Of a stretch of DNA of 64,000 bases, positions 8,503-17,065 are shown piece by piece. Both the position numbers and the translations under genes were made by a program. The notes below the pieces were generated by a model that saw nothing but the letters and a program-made list of their open reading frames with translations, was not told the DNA's origin and did no database searches. Each line of letters opens with the position of its first letter. Within the stretch, counting starts at the first letter, position 1. The stretch spans positions 18,612-82,611 of the forward strand of contig JAHAAK010000008.1 in assembly GCA_018376905.1 (NCBI GenBank), read 5' to 3'. The DNA comes from Collinsella sp. (GTDB lineage: Bacteria > Actinomycetota > Coriobacteriia > Coriobacteriales > Coriobacteriaceae).

Positions 8503-9066
8503 ATGGGTCTGCTCGATTCGCTTAAGTCCACCTTCACCTCGACCGGCGAGGCGTCCGTTCCGCCCGCAGCAAGCTTCGCTACCCGCGAAGGCGTCATCTA
8601 TGCCCCCGTCAACGGCGTGCTCGTCAACCTGAACGAGGTTCCCGACGAGACGATCGCCTCGGGCATGCTTGGCCAGGGCTATGGCATCGAGCCCATTACC
8701 GGCACCATCTATGCGCCCGCCAACGGCCGCATCGGTGCCACCACTGTCACCAACCACTCCATCGGCATGATTACCGAGGACGGCCTGCGCGTGTTCATCC
8801 ATGTCGGCCTGGGCACCGTGGAAATGAACGGCAAGGGTTTTGCCCGCTTTGTCGAGATGGGCGATGTGGTCAAGGCAGGCCAGCCGCTCATCAGCTTCGA
8901 CCGCGAGGCCATTAAGGCCGCTGGTCACGAGGACATCGTGACCGTCATCGTCTCCGAGCTCGATCGTCTTAAGAGCATCGACCATGTCGGCGAGTCTGGA
9001 ACGCTTATCGGCGGCAACCCGCTCGTCAAGCTTGGCGACCCGCTGCTGGTAGCCAAGACCAAGTAG
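8503..9066 (+). CDS. PTS glucose-type EIIA protein
   Basis: A 187-residue cytosolic EIIA-Glc family protein. The two active-site histidines are His85 (TNHSIGM) and the phosphorylated His100 in VFIHVGLGTVEMNG; the barrel-forming IYAPANGRIGATT and GDVVKAGQPLISFD blocks are intact. It would accept phosphate from HPr and pass it to an EIIB domain. No EIIB/EIIC gene is nearby, so this is an orphan EIIA that either serves a permease elsewhere or has a regulatory role. An N-terminal tail of about 25 residues precedes the domain. ATG at 8503 has TTGGAGG 7 nt upstream. A clear terminator follows. Confidence 0.93.
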   Translation: MGLLDSLKSTFTSTGEASVPPAASFATREGVIYAPVNGVLVNLNEVPDETIASGMLGQGYGIEPITGTIYAPANGRIGATTVTNHSIGMITEDGLRVFIHVGLGTVEMNGKGFARFVEMGDVVKAGQPLISFDREAIKAAGHEDIVTVIVSELDRLKSIDHVGESGTLIGGNPLVKLGDPLLVAKTK

Positions 9067-9103
9067 CCAGGCCCCGCGCCACACAGCCAAAAGGCACCTC
9101 GTC

Positions 9104-9139
9104 AAGCGCCCGCGACCATTTGGCCGCGGGCGCTTTTCG
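9104..9139 (+). terminator. Terminator of the EIIA gene
   Basis: A stem of AAGCGCCCGCG paired with CGCGGGCGCTT, closed by a short loop and followed by TTTTCG, lies 40 nt after the EIIA stop codon. Confidence 0.85.
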
Positions 9140-9247
9140 TTTGAAAAACCATCCCGCCAATGCCTTATCTGTATAGCCCAAATGAGACGAGCTGCTAGAA
9201 TAACGAACTGTATGGATAACTATCATTCAACCGTTATGGGAGGATAC

Positions 9248-10651
9248 GTGAACCGCACCAAAATCGCGCAGCTCTATGCCGATGCCGAGTCGCTCGGCGG
9301 CCAAACCGTCACCGTCGCCGGCTGGGTCAAGTCCGTCCGCGACATGAAGAACTTTGGCTTTGTTACGCTCAACGACGGCAGCTGCTTCCGCGACCTGCAG
9401 GTCGTCATGAACCGCGAGGCACTCGACAACTACGACGAGATCGCCCATCAAAACGTCTCGGCCGCACTCATTTGCACCGGCACCGTCAAGCTGACCCCCG
9501 ATGCGCCCCAGCCTTTCGAGCTTTCTGCCACCTCCATCGAGGTCGAGGGCGTCAGCGCCCCGGATTACCCGCTGCAGAAGAAGCGCGCAACCGTCGAGTT
9601 CCTGCGCACCCAGCAGCACCTGCGCCCGCGCACCAACCTGTTCCGCGCCGTGTTCCGCATCCGCTCTGTCGCGGCTGCCGCCATCCACCGCTTCTTCCAG
9701 GAGCAGGGCTTTGTCTACGTCAACACCCCCATCATCACCACGAGTGACTGCGAGGGCGCCGGCGAGATGTTCCGCGTGACCACGCTCGACCCCAAAAATC
9801 CGCCCCTCACCGAGTCCGGCGAGGTCGACTGGAGCCAGGACTTCTTTGGCAAGCATGCAAGCCTCACCGTGTCCGGCCAGCTCAATGCCGAGAACTTTGC
9901 CATGGCCTTTGGCGACGTGTACACCTTTGGCCCCACCTTCCGCGCCGAAAACTCCAACACCACGCGCCACGCCGCCGAGTTTTGGATGATCGAGCCCGAG
10001 ATGGCCTTTGCCGACCTTAACGACTACATGGATAACGCTGAGGCCATGCTCAAGTATGTCCTCAAGGACGTCATGGCCACCTGCCCCGACGAGCTCAATA
10101 TGCTCAACAAGTTTGTGGACAAGGGTCTGCTCGAACGCCTAGACCATGTCGCCAACTCCGACTTCGCCCGCGTTACCTACACCGAGGCCGTCGAGATCCT
10201 GGAGCAGGCCGTCGCCGCCGGTCACAAGTTTGACTACCCCGTGAGCTGGGGCATCGACCTGCAGACCGAGCACGAGCGCTTCCTGACCGAGGAGCACTTT
10301 AAGCGCCCGACCTTCGTAACCGACTACCCGGCCGAGATCAAGGCCTTCTACATGCGCATGAACGAGGACGGCAAGACCGTCGCCGCCGCCGACTGCCTGG
10401 TTCCCGGTATCGGCGAGATCATCGGTGGCTCCCAGCGCGAGGAGCGCCTGGATCTGCTCGAGGCCCGCATCAAGGACCTGGGCATGAATCCCGAGCAGTA
10501 CAAGTACTACCTTGACCTGCGCCGCTACGGTTCCTGCAAGCACGCCGGCTACGGTCTGGGCTTCGAGCGCTTGGTCATGTATCTGACCGGCGTGGGCAAC
10601 ATCCGCGACGTCCTGCCGCACCCGCGCACCGTGGGCAACGCCGACTTCTAA
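9248..10651 (+). CDS. asnS: Asparagine--tRNA ligase
   Basis: A 467-residue class IIb synthetase that charges tRNA-Asn in the cytoplasm. An OB-fold anticodon-binding domain (VTVAGWVKSVRDMKNFGFVTLNDGS, about 20-45) precedes the catalytic core. Motif 2 is TFRAENSNTTRHAAEFWMIEPEM and motif 3 GLGFERLVMYLTGVGNIRDVLPHPRT at the C-terminus, the AsnRS rather than AspRS pattern. The GTG at 9248 is chosen because GGGAGG sits 4 nt upstream; the frame is open to 9182 but the extra residues are not AsnRS-like. A direct AsnRS coexists here with asparagine synthetase (61995-63899). No T-box leader is visible. Confidence 0.96.
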   Translation: MNRTKIAQLYADAESLGGQTVTVAGWVKSVRDMKNFGFVTLNDGSCFRDLQVVMNREALDNYDEIAHQNVSAALICTGTVKLTPDAPQPFELSATSIEVEGVSAPDYPLQKKRATVEFLRTQQHLRPRTNLFRAVFRIRSVAAAAIHRFFQEQGFVYVNTPIITTSDCEGAGEMFRVTTLDPKNPPLTESGEVDWSQDFFGKHASLTVSGQLNAENFAMAFGDVYTFGPTFRAENSNTTRHAAEFWMIEPEMAFADLNDYMDNAEAMLKYVLKDVMATCPDELNMLNKFVDKGLLERLDHVANSDFARVTYTEAVEILEQAVAAGHKFDYPVSWGIDLQTEHERFLTEEHFKRPTFVTDYPAEIKAFYMRMNEDGKTVAAADCLVPGIGEIIGGSQREERLDLLEARIKDLGMNPEQYKYYLDLRRYGSCKHAGYGLGFERLVMYLTGVGNIRDVLPHPRTVGNADF

Positions 10652-10699
10652 TCGTCGGACGCTAGCTCGCGTCGCCACACGCCAACGCTCATCGCACAA

Positions 10700-10734
10700 G
10701 CGCCTCTCGACATCGGTCGAGAGACGCTTTTTTT
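10700..10734 (+). terminator. Rho-independent terminator of asnS
   Basis: GCGCCTCTCGAC (10700-10711) pairs with GTCGAGAGACGC (10716-10727) around a 4-nt loop, followed by seven T residues. Confidence 0.95.
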
Positions 10735-10910
10735 CAACAGCATCCGTCAAGCTTTTGGCAAGTTTTTGGTCAGTTGAGCAGGGCTGTTGAAAACTCGACC
10801 CGCCGTTTGCCGACGACTACCGACCGCCCAGAGCGCCCTGCGCCCCTGGGAAAGCCCCACGTCCTAGGCTCCATACCGTCGCCACCCAAAACGGAAAGGA
10901 CGTGGGCACC

Positions 10911-11696
10911 ATGACCGAAGCCGCTGTTGAAACCTACGACACCACGACTAGAGGCGCCGCCTCGATGGCAGCCTATCGCGCCGTTCGCATCCTGCAACTA
11001 TTAAGCGAAAACACCGGCGAGGACAAGGCCATGCTTTCCGATGAGTTGATCCGGCGCCTCGCCCATCCCGACGACCCCGCCCGCATGCCCATCTCGGCGG
11101 CGCGGCGCAGCATCTACACCGCCATCTCCGCGCTTCGCCATGCCGGATACGAAATTGAGTACAAACGCGGCGTGGGCTACAAACTTCTTACCCGCCCGCT
11201 CACCGATGAAGAGATCATCCGGCTCCACGGTATGGTCATGCGCAACCGCTCCACGCCTATCGCTATCCGCAAGAGCATGGCGCAGCACTTAGTTGCCATG
11301 GCGAGCGCCGACGTTCGCGGCTACCTCGATACACCCGAACCCGCTCCAAGCGCAGGCAGCAAGGCTACCAAGGCAACACGCACGCCCATCAAGCGCATCG
11401 ACACGTGCGAGCTCGTCGAGCAGGCCATCGACCACGGAACCACGGTGAGTTTTGATATTTCGAGCGTCACGACACGCGGCGAAACCGAAGCAGCACGGAT
11501 GACACTCCGTCCCTTTGCCATCAGGCAGCGCGATGGCATCTCGTATCTGCTGGGAACGGTCTACGACGCCCGAGGCACCGACGATACGCTGCGCACCGTC
11601 GAGATCGCCCGTATGAGAAACGTCACCACACGTCTCCTCGACGGCAAGAAGCTCTTCGCCGCCCTAGACGAGGACGACGCCTCCTCCGCCGCATAA
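10911..11696 (+). CDS. WYL-domain transcriptional regulator with N-terminal HTH
   Basis: A 261-residue predicted DNA-binding regulator. Residues 15-95 form a helix-turn-helix region (RAVRILQLLSENTG...SIYTAISALRHAGYEIEYKRGVGYKLL) of the DeoR/WYL kind. The C-terminal half (DHGTTVSFDIS...RMTLRPFAIRQRDGISYLLGTVYD, then TVEIARMRNVT) matches the WYL fold, thought to bind nucleotides or nucleic-acid ligands. The literal W-Y-L triplet is replaced by SYLLG. ATG at 10911 is preferred to GTG at 10902 because the AAAGGA is better spaced. It precedes the ABC importer genes by about 160 nt and might regulate them, but no operator was recognised. Confidence 0.85.
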   Translation: MTEAAVETYDTTTRGAASMAAYRAVRILQLLSENTGEDKAMLSDELIRRLAHPDDPARMPISAARRSIYTAISALRHAGYEIEYKRGVGYKLLTRPLTDEEIIRLHGMVMRNRSTPIAIRKSMAQHLVAMASADVRGYLDTPEPAPSAGSKATKATRTPIKRIDTCELVEQAIDHGTTVSFDISSVTTRGETEAARMTLRPFAIRQRDGISYLLGTVYDARGTDDTLRTVEIARMRNVTTRLLDGKKLFAALDEDDASSAA

Positions 11697-11766
11697 GACC
11701 CTCCGCCGCCCATTCGACTACCCGTACCGCCCATCCGATTCTGTATTAAAAAACCCGCCAGGCTGT

Positions 11767-11794
11767 TGTAAAAATGGACATCAGCGCTACTATA
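11767..11794 (+). promoter_or_regulatory. Likely sigma-70-type promoter of the ABC importer genes
   Basis: TTGTAA (11767-11772) and TACTAT (11789-11794) separated by 16 nt, about 60 nt before the lipoprotein start codon. Confidence 0.55.
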
Positions 11795-11856
11795 GTTCCA
11801 CTTGCACTTTGTCCCAGTGCAGTGTTTCCAGCCATTTTTATACTGGGGGTAATGAT

Positions 11857-12837
11857 ATGAAGGACATCACCATCAGCCGCAGGAGCCTTCTGGTCTCCGC
11901 TGGCCTGCTCGCGCTCGCCCCGCTCGCCGGATGCGGCGGCAACTCTGGTTCCGGCTCTGCTGCCGCCGGTTCCGACTACACCATCGGCGTTCTGCAGCTC
12001 ACCGAGCACTCCGCACTCGATGCCGCCAACGACGGCTTTGTCAAGGCCATCAAGGAGAGCGGCCTTAAGGTCAAGATCGACCAGAAGAACGCCCAGAACG
12101 ACCAGTCCACGTGTAAGTCCATTGCTGACAAGTTTGTGGGCGACAACGTCAACCTGATTTATGCCATCGCCACGCCCGCCGCGCAGGCTGCCGCCGGCGC
12201 CACGGCCGATATCCCCATCGTGGGCTGCGCCATCACCGACTACGCCGCCTCCGGCCTGGTCCAGGACAACGACAAGCCCGGCACCAACGTCACGGGCGCT
12301 TCCGACCTCACCCCGGTCGCCGAGCAGCTCGAGATGATGCAGAAGGTCCTGCCCGACGTTAAAAAGGTCGGCCTGCTCTACTGCACCGCCGAGTCCAACT
12401 CCGACGTCCAGATCAAGGCCGCCAAGAAGGAGCTCGACAAGCTGGGCCTCGAGTACACCGATTTCACCGTCTCGAGCTCCAACGAGATTCAGTCCGTCGT
12501 CGAGTCTGCCGTGGGCAAGGTCGACGCGCTGTACTCCCCCACCGACAACACCATCGCCGCGGGCGCCTCGCAGGTGGGCCAGATCTGCAAGGAGAACAAG
12601 CTTCCCTTCGTGACCGGCGAGGAAGGTATGTGCATGGCCGGCGGCCTGTTCACCCTCTCCATCAACTATGAGGACCTGGGCTACGCCGCGGGCGAGATGG
12701 CCGTTAAGATCCTGAAGGGCGAGGCCAAGCCCGAAGACATGCCGATCAAGCACCTTTCGAGCAAGGACCTGGTCGTCGTCAAGAACGACGAAATGGCCGA
12801 GGCCCTGGGCATCGACCTTTCCGCTCTGGACGAGTAG
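11857..12837 (+). CDS. ABC transporter substrate-binding lipoprotein (TrpX/BMP-like family)
   Basis: A 326-residue exported lipoprotein. The signal region SRRSLLVSAGLLALAPLAGC carries a twin-arginine pair before the hydrophobic core and a lipobox ending at Cys, so it may use the Tat route. The mature part (YTIGVLQLTEHSALDAANDGFVKAIKE...) is a periplasmic-binding-protein type I fold of the ABC-sub_bind family (COG2984), whose characterised relatives bind tryptophan or other aromatic ligands. It captures ligand for the permease and ATPase encoded downstream (13042-14752). The ATG at 11857 is the start that gives a proper signal peptide. A hairpin terminator lies between it and the permease gene, which would keep the binding protein more abundant than the transporter. 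Confidence 0.93.
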   Translation: MKDITISRRSLLVSAGLLALAPLAGCGGNSGSGSAAAGSDYTIGVLQLTEHSALDAANDGFVKAIKESGLKVKIDQKNAQNDQSTCKSIADKFVGDNVNLIYAIATPAAQAAAGATADIPIVGCAITDYAASGLVQDNDKPGTNVTGASDLTPVAEQLEMMQKVLPDVKKVGLLYCTAESNSDVQIKAAKKELDKLGLEYTDFTVSSSNEIQSVVESAVGKVDALYSPTDNTIAAGASQVGQICKENKLPFVTGEEGMCMAGGLFTLSINYEDLGYAAGEMAVKILKGEAKPEDMPIKHLSSKDLVVVKNDEMAEALGIDLSALDE

Positions 12838-12908
12838 CGCCATGCGCGGTAACGCGTCTAGGGCCCGCACGCGCGCCACAGCCGCGTTATTCAATATCTG
12901 AGTCCTTG

Positions 12909-12940
12909 GGGCGAACGCTAAAGACCGGCGTTCGCCCTGC
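12909..12940 (+). terminator. Intra-operon terminator after the binding-protein gene
   Basis: GGGCGAACGC (12909-12918) pairs with GCGTTCGCCC (12928-12937), followed by TGCTTGTTT. It separates the lipoprotein gene from its permease by a partial stop signal. Confidence 0.75.
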
Positions 12941-13041
12941 TTGTTTCGGATGAGACAAAACATCCGTCCGCAGCTCTTTTATGCATTGGTACCGCTATTA
13001 TGGAAAATCACGTGTCCACCCTATCCTAGGAGGTATGAAGC

Positions 13042-13965
13042 ATGCTCATTGCATTGCAGGGCGCCGTTTCGCAGGGCGTCCTCTGGGGCATTATGGTGCT
13101 TGGCGTGTTTATCACGTTCCGCCTGCTCGACATCCCCGATATGACCTGCGACGGCAGCTTTGCCCTCGGCGGCTGTGTCTGCGCCGTACTCATCGTCAAC
13201 AATAACGTCGACCCACTGCTCGCCGTACTGGCTGGCATGTGCGCCGGCGCCATCGCGGGCGCCGTCACGGGCATCTTGACCACCGTCTTTGAGATTCCCG
13301 CAATCCTCGCCGGAATCCTTACGCAGATCAGTCTGTGGTCCATCAACCTGCGCATCATGGGCAAGTCCAACACGCCCATCCTTGCCAAGGGCACTATCTT
13401 CTCATCCGTCAGCAACATGACGGGCCTGCCGCAGTCCACTGTTGCCATTATCCTAGGCATTGTGCTGGCCGTGGCCATCGTCGCCATCCTGTACTGGTTC
13501 TTTGGCACCGAGATCGGCTCGGCGCTGCGTGCCACCGGCAACAACGAGTACATGATCCGCGCCCTGGGCGTTAACACCAACACCACCAAAATGATCGCCC
13601 TCGTGCTCTCCAACGCCCTCATTGGCCTTTCGGGTGCACTCATCTGCCAGAGCCAGAAGTACGCCGACATTGGTATGGGCACCGGCGCCATCGTTATCGG
13701 TCTTGCAGCCATCGTCATCGGCGAGGTGCTCGGTCGCCTGCTGCCCGGTGGCCTCACGCAGTTTAGCGTCCGTCTTGCCTCCGCCGTCTTTGGCTCCGTG
13801 GTCTACTTCCTTATCCGCGCCATCGTGCTGCAATTGGGCATGGACGCCAACGACATGAAGTTGCTCTCCGCCGTGATCGTCGCCGTGGCCCTGTGCGTAC
13901 CCGTGGTTTGGGAGCGCTATAAGCTCCGCAGCTCCTACACGAAGGGGGATGAGGCAGATGCTTAA
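13042..13965 (+). CDS. ABC transporter permease (TrpY/BMP-type importer)
   Basis: A 307-residue inner-membrane permease with about eight or nine hydrophobic segments. FRLLDIPDMTCDGSFALGG near the N-terminus and TGNNEYMIRALGVNTNTTKMIALVLSNALIGLSGAL match the branched-chain/BMP-type permease family (COG4120), the partner of COG2984 binding proteins. It forms the translocation pore, probably as a homodimer. The ATG at 13042 follows TAGGAGG. Its last codons overlap the ATPase gene by 8 nt, so the two are translationally coupled. Confidence 0.93.
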   Translation: MLIALQGAVSQGVLWGIMVLGVFITFRLLDIPDMTCDGSFALGGCVCAVLIVNNNVDPLLAVLAGMCAGAIAGAVTGILTTVFEIPAILAGILTQISLWSINLRIMGKSNTPILAKGTIFSSVSNMTGLPQSTVAIILGIVLAVAIVAILYWFFGTEIGSALRATGNNEYMIRALGVNTNTTKMIALVLSNALIGLSGALICQSQKYADIGMGTGAIVIGLAAIVIGEVLGRLLPGGLTQFSVRLASAVFGSVVYFLIRAIVLQLGMDANDMKLLSAVIVAVALCVPVVWERYKLRSSYTKGDEADA

Positions 13966-14752
13966 GCTCTCGCACGTCAAGAAGACCTTTAACAAGGGCA
14001 CCGTCACCGAGAAGCGCGCGCTCACCGGCGTCGACCTCACCCTGAATGACGGCGACTTTGTAACCGTGATCGGCGGCAACGGCGCCGGCAAGTCCACGCT
14101 GCTCAACATGATCGCCGGCGTGTACCCGCTCGATTCGGGCGTTATTGAGCTCGACGGCACCGACATCTCGCGCCTGAGCGAGTCGCAGCGCGCCAAGTAC
14201 CTAGGCCGAGTGTTCCAGGACCCCATGCGCGGCACCGCAGCCGACATGCAAATTGCCGAGAACCTGGCCCTCGCCAAGCGTCGCGGTCAGCGTCGCGGTC
14301 TTTCGTGGGGCGTCACCAAGGCCGAAAGGGACGAGTACGTCGAGTTGCTCAAGCGCCTGGACCTTGGCCTGGACACACGCCTCAACGCCAAGGTCGGTCT
14401 GCTCTCGGGCGGCCAGCGCCAGGCACTCACCCTGCTGATGGCCACGCTCACCAAGCCGCGCCTGCTGCTGCTCGACGAGCACACCGCGGCCCTCGACCCC
14501 AAGACGGCTTCGAAGGTGCTCAACCTGACCGAGGAGATCGTCGACGAGAACCACCTGACCACGCTCATGGTCACGCACAACATGAACGACGCCATTCGTC
14601 TGGGCAACCGTCTGATCATGATGCACGAAGGCCACGTAATCTACGACGTGGCAGGCGACGAGAAGAAGTCGCTCACCGTCGCCGACCTGTTGCAGAAGTT
14701 CGAGGAGGTCTCGGGCGGCGAGCTCGCCAACGACCGCATGCTGCTGAGCTAA
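13958..14752 (+). CDS. ABC transporter ATP-binding protein (TrpP-type)
   Basis: A 264-residue ATPase of the COG1101 group that powers the neighbouring permease. It has Walker A GGNGAGKST, the signature LLSGGQRQALTLLMA, Walker B LLLLDEHTAALDPKT and the switch histidine in VTHNMNDAI. The Q-loop is in GRVFQDPMRGT. The ATG at 13958 (MLKLSHVKKTF) is preferred over 13949, which leaves no room for a ribosome site. The gene ends exactly where a GGGACAGG hairpin begins. Confidence 0.94.
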   Translation: MLKLSHVKKTFNKGTVTEKRALTGVDLTLNDGDFVTVIGGNGAGKSTLLNMIAGVYPLDSGVIELDGTDISRLSESQRAKYLGRVFQDPMRGTAADMQIAENLALAKRRGQRRGLSWGVTKAERDEYVELLKRLDLGLDTRLNAKVGLLSGGQRQALTLLMATLTKPRLLLLDEHTAALDPKTASKVLNLTEEIVDENHLTTLMVTHNMNDAIRLGNRLIMMHEGHVIYDVAGDEKKSLTVADLLQKFEEVSGGELANDRMLLS

Positions 14753-14790
14753 ACCTACCAAAAAGGGACAGGTTTATTTTGGCAGGTTTT
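14751..14790 (+). repeat. GGGACAGG hairpin 1, overlapping an ABC ATPase stop codon
   Basis: AAACCTACCAAAA (from 14751) pairs with TTTTGGCAGGTTT (14777-14789) with one mismatch; the loop carries AGGGACAGG. The left arm starts inside the TAA stop codon. A T-rich end suggests it also terminates transcription. One member of a family described in the findings. Confidence 0.8.
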
Positions 14791-14805
14791 ACCTGCGCAA
14801 ACGTC

Positions 14806-14845
14806 AAAACCGCCGCAAAGGGACAGACGCCCTTGCGGCGGTTTT
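14806..14845 (+). repeat. GGGACAG hairpin 2, GC-rich terminator-like
   Basis: AAAACCGCCGCAAAGGG (14806-14822) pairs with GCCCTTGCGGCGGTTTT (14829-14845) around ACAGAC. It directly follows hairpin 1 and ends in a T-run, so it is a good terminator candidate for the ABC operon. Confidence 0.85.
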
Positions 14846-14909
14846 CGCATATTATGTCGATAATCCGATATTCGACCAGACATTCTGGCTAAGGACTAAG
14901 GAAACTGCC

Positions 14910-16937
14910 ATGAAAAGACTCCCCCGCCTTGCGTTAGCCGCCGCGTTGTTTGCCGGCTCGCTCGCAGGCATCCCAAGCCTCGCTTTCGCGGGGAACCTGC
15001 CCGCCGCTATTGACGGCTCCGTGGCCGTCATGCACACCAACGACATCCACGGCAGCTACAAGTACAGCTACAACGAAAGCAAGGGCACCGGCACCGTCGG
15101 CTTCGACGGGCTGGCAGTTCTCTATAGCGCCCAGGGCAACGCCCCCGATCTTTTGCTCGATGCGGGCGACACCTTCCACGGACAGTCCTTCGCCACCATG
15201 AGCGAGGGTGAGAGCATCGCCGAGCTCATGGACACCTTCTACGCCGACGGCTACGACGCGACCACGCCAGGCAACCACGACTGGAGCTACGGCGCGGACA
15301 AACTCCGCACCATGACCGGCTACAGCACCACCGGCACGCCCTTCGCCATGCTCTGCGCGAACGCGAAGTCTACGAGCGGCGTATGGAGCTCGAACATCAC
15401 GAAGACGCTCGATCGCACCTGGGAGGATAGCGAGGATCACTCCACATTCGACTACAAAATCAAGGTCGGCGTCGTGGGTGCCATGGATGAGTCGCTGGGA
15501 TCCTCGCTGCGCGCGGACCTGGTCGCGGGCACGTCGTTCTCGAGTGCCACGAACGCCATCAATACCGAGGCAGAGCAGCTGCGCAAGGAGGGCTGCAACG
15601 TTGTCGTCTGTATCGCGCATACGCTCAACGCCAAGACCTTTGCCACACGGCTCCGTGGCGTCGATGCCCTTATCGCAGGCCACGAGCACATCAACCTTAA
15701 CGAGAAGGTGACGGGAGCCGACGGCAAGACGATCCACGTTGTCGAGGCAGGCAGCGCCTTTGCCGAAGTGGGACTGCTTTCCGTCCCCTACGAGTACGAC
15801 ACCAAGGGCACCGAAAGCACCGACGATGACACGGTGGCGGTATACGCAGACAAAAGCGACGAGAAGCTCTATACCGCCAAGGATGTAAACGTTCTTTTGA
15901 CCGATCCCAACAAGGGCTCCACCTATCAGAGCATCCTTGATGAGGTCCACGACAACAAGATCAAGCCGCTCGACGATGCCTTTAGCGCCGCATCGAGCGA
16001 GGTGCTCGGCACGAGCTCTACCAATTATTTCTACGGCGAGAACGCATCTGGCACGCACGGCTGGGAGATGGTGCACACCACCGATTTCCGCCCCAGCAAG
16101 GAGGGCGACACCACCAAGGCCCAGACCATCGGACATGTGATCTGCGGCTCCTATCTTGACCTGACGGGCGCGGACCTTGCCATCGAGAACGCGGGCGGCA
16201 TCCGCGGCGGCATCGCTGCGGGCGATGTGACCGCCGGCAACGTCATCGCTATCTCGCCCTACGGCAACACCGTGGAGACCTGGACCATGACCGGTGAGGA
16301 CTTCCTGACAGCACTCGAGCACTCGCTGCAGATCAGCGACGAGTGCAATCAAAGCTACGAGCTTCAGCAAGCCTACGTAGCGGCCGGCCACACCGAGCAG
16401 GAGGCGCAAGACATGTACAAGTGGCGCGACGACTCCGGCAGCGTCCTTTCCTTCGGCGGAATCAACGTGACAATCGATTGGACGCAGCCCGAAGGCAAGC
16501 GCATCGTGAGCGCCACGCTCACCAAGGATGGCAGCACGCTCGACCCCGCCAAGACCTACACCGTCGCCACCAACAACTACATCATCACCAACACGACCGA
16601 CTTCCCCACCTTCGCAAACGCCACCAAGCACACCGAGTGGGGTACCTGCGAGTCAGCGCTAAGGGCGCTAATTGGGCAGAACGGCTGGGAGAGCAAGATG
16701 GCCTCGCTCGCGGGCACCATCAGCTTTGGCTCCGCTGCCGTGGACCCCACGCCCACTCCGGCCCCGACGCCTGAACCCTCGCCTAAGACGGACGCGACGA
16801 CCACGAAGGTCATCACCAAGAAGACGACCGGCAAGCTCGCCGCAACGGGAGACCGCACGCTAGCCGTGATCGGCGCATGCCTCATCGGCGGCATCGTCAT
16901 CATCATTCTCGGCATTATCTGGAAGCGTCGACGCTAA
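14910..16937 (+). CDS. Cell-surface 5'-nucleotidase/metallophosphatase with LAATG sorting signal
   Basis: A 675-residue exported protein. A Sec signal peptide (1-27) precedes a metallophosphatase domain with metal-binding motifs NDIHG (44-48), DAGD, GNHDW and GHEH, then a 5'-nucleotidase C-terminal domain with ENAGGIRGGI and SPYGNTVETWTMTGEDF. It would hydrolyse nucleotides or UDP-sugars outside the cell. The tail has a Pro/Thr-rich stretch (PTPTPAPTPEPSPK), then KLAATGD, a membrane helix and KRRR. LAxTG is the motif of actinobacterial class E sortases, so covalent wall anchoring is likely. It lies just downstream of the ABC importer, which may import a released nucleoside; that link is inference. 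Confidence 0.95.
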   Translation: MKRLPRLALAAALFAGSLAGIPSLAFAGNLPAAIDGSVAVMHTNDIHGSYKYSYNESKGTGTVGFDGLAVLYSAQGNAPDLLLDAGDTFHGQSFATMSEGESIAELMDTFYADGYDATTPGNHDWSYGADKLRTMTGYSTTGTPFAMLCANAKSTSGVWSSNITKTLDRTWEDSEDHSTFDYKIKVGVVGAMDESLGSSLRADLVAGTSFSSATNAINTEAEQLRKEGCNVVVCIAHTLNAKTFATRLRGVDALIAGHEHINLNEKVTGADGKTIHVVEAGSAFAEVGLLSVPYEYDTKGTESTDDDTVAVYADKSDEKLYTAKDVNVLLTDPNKGSTYQSILDEVHDNKIKPLDDAFSAASSEVLGTSSTNYFYGENASGTHGWEMVHTTDFRPSKEGDTTKAQTIGHVICGSYLDLTGADLAIENAGGIRGGIAAGDVTAGNVIAISPYGNTVETWTMTGEDFLTALEHSLQISDECNQSYELQQAYVAAGHTEQEAQDMYKWRDDSGSVLSFGGINVTIDWTQPEGKRIVSATLTKDGSTLDPAKTYTVATNNYIITNTTDFPTFANATKHTEWGTCESALRALIGQNGWESKMASLAGTISFGSAAVDPTPTPAPTPEPSPKTDATTTKVITKKTTGKLAATGDRTLAVIGACLIGGIVIIILGIIWKRRR

Positions 16938-16988
16938 GCTACACCGCCGGGCCTTGCAGCCCCGCCGCGTAAACCTTATATCGAGCAC

Positions 16989-17025
16989 AGAAGCCCGTCC
17001 GAATTTGATCGGACGGGCTTCTTGG
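16989..17025 (+). terminator. Terminator of the 5'-nucleotidase gene
   Basis: AGAAGCCCGTCCGA (16989-17002) pairs perfectly with TCGGACGGGCTTCT (17009-17022) around ATTTGA. Confidence 0.88.
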
Positions 17026-17065
17026 TGGGTATCATGGTTGGATGATCATGAGGAGGTTTCCCTAC

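Noticed and set aside
9140..9247. T-box leader in front of asnS
   Set aside because: Only about 100 nt, with no T-box sequence or antiterminator arrangement.
14934..16631. 565-residue minus frame under the 5'-nucleotidase
   Set aside because: Antisense shadow; the plus strand has signal peptide, motifs and sorting signal.
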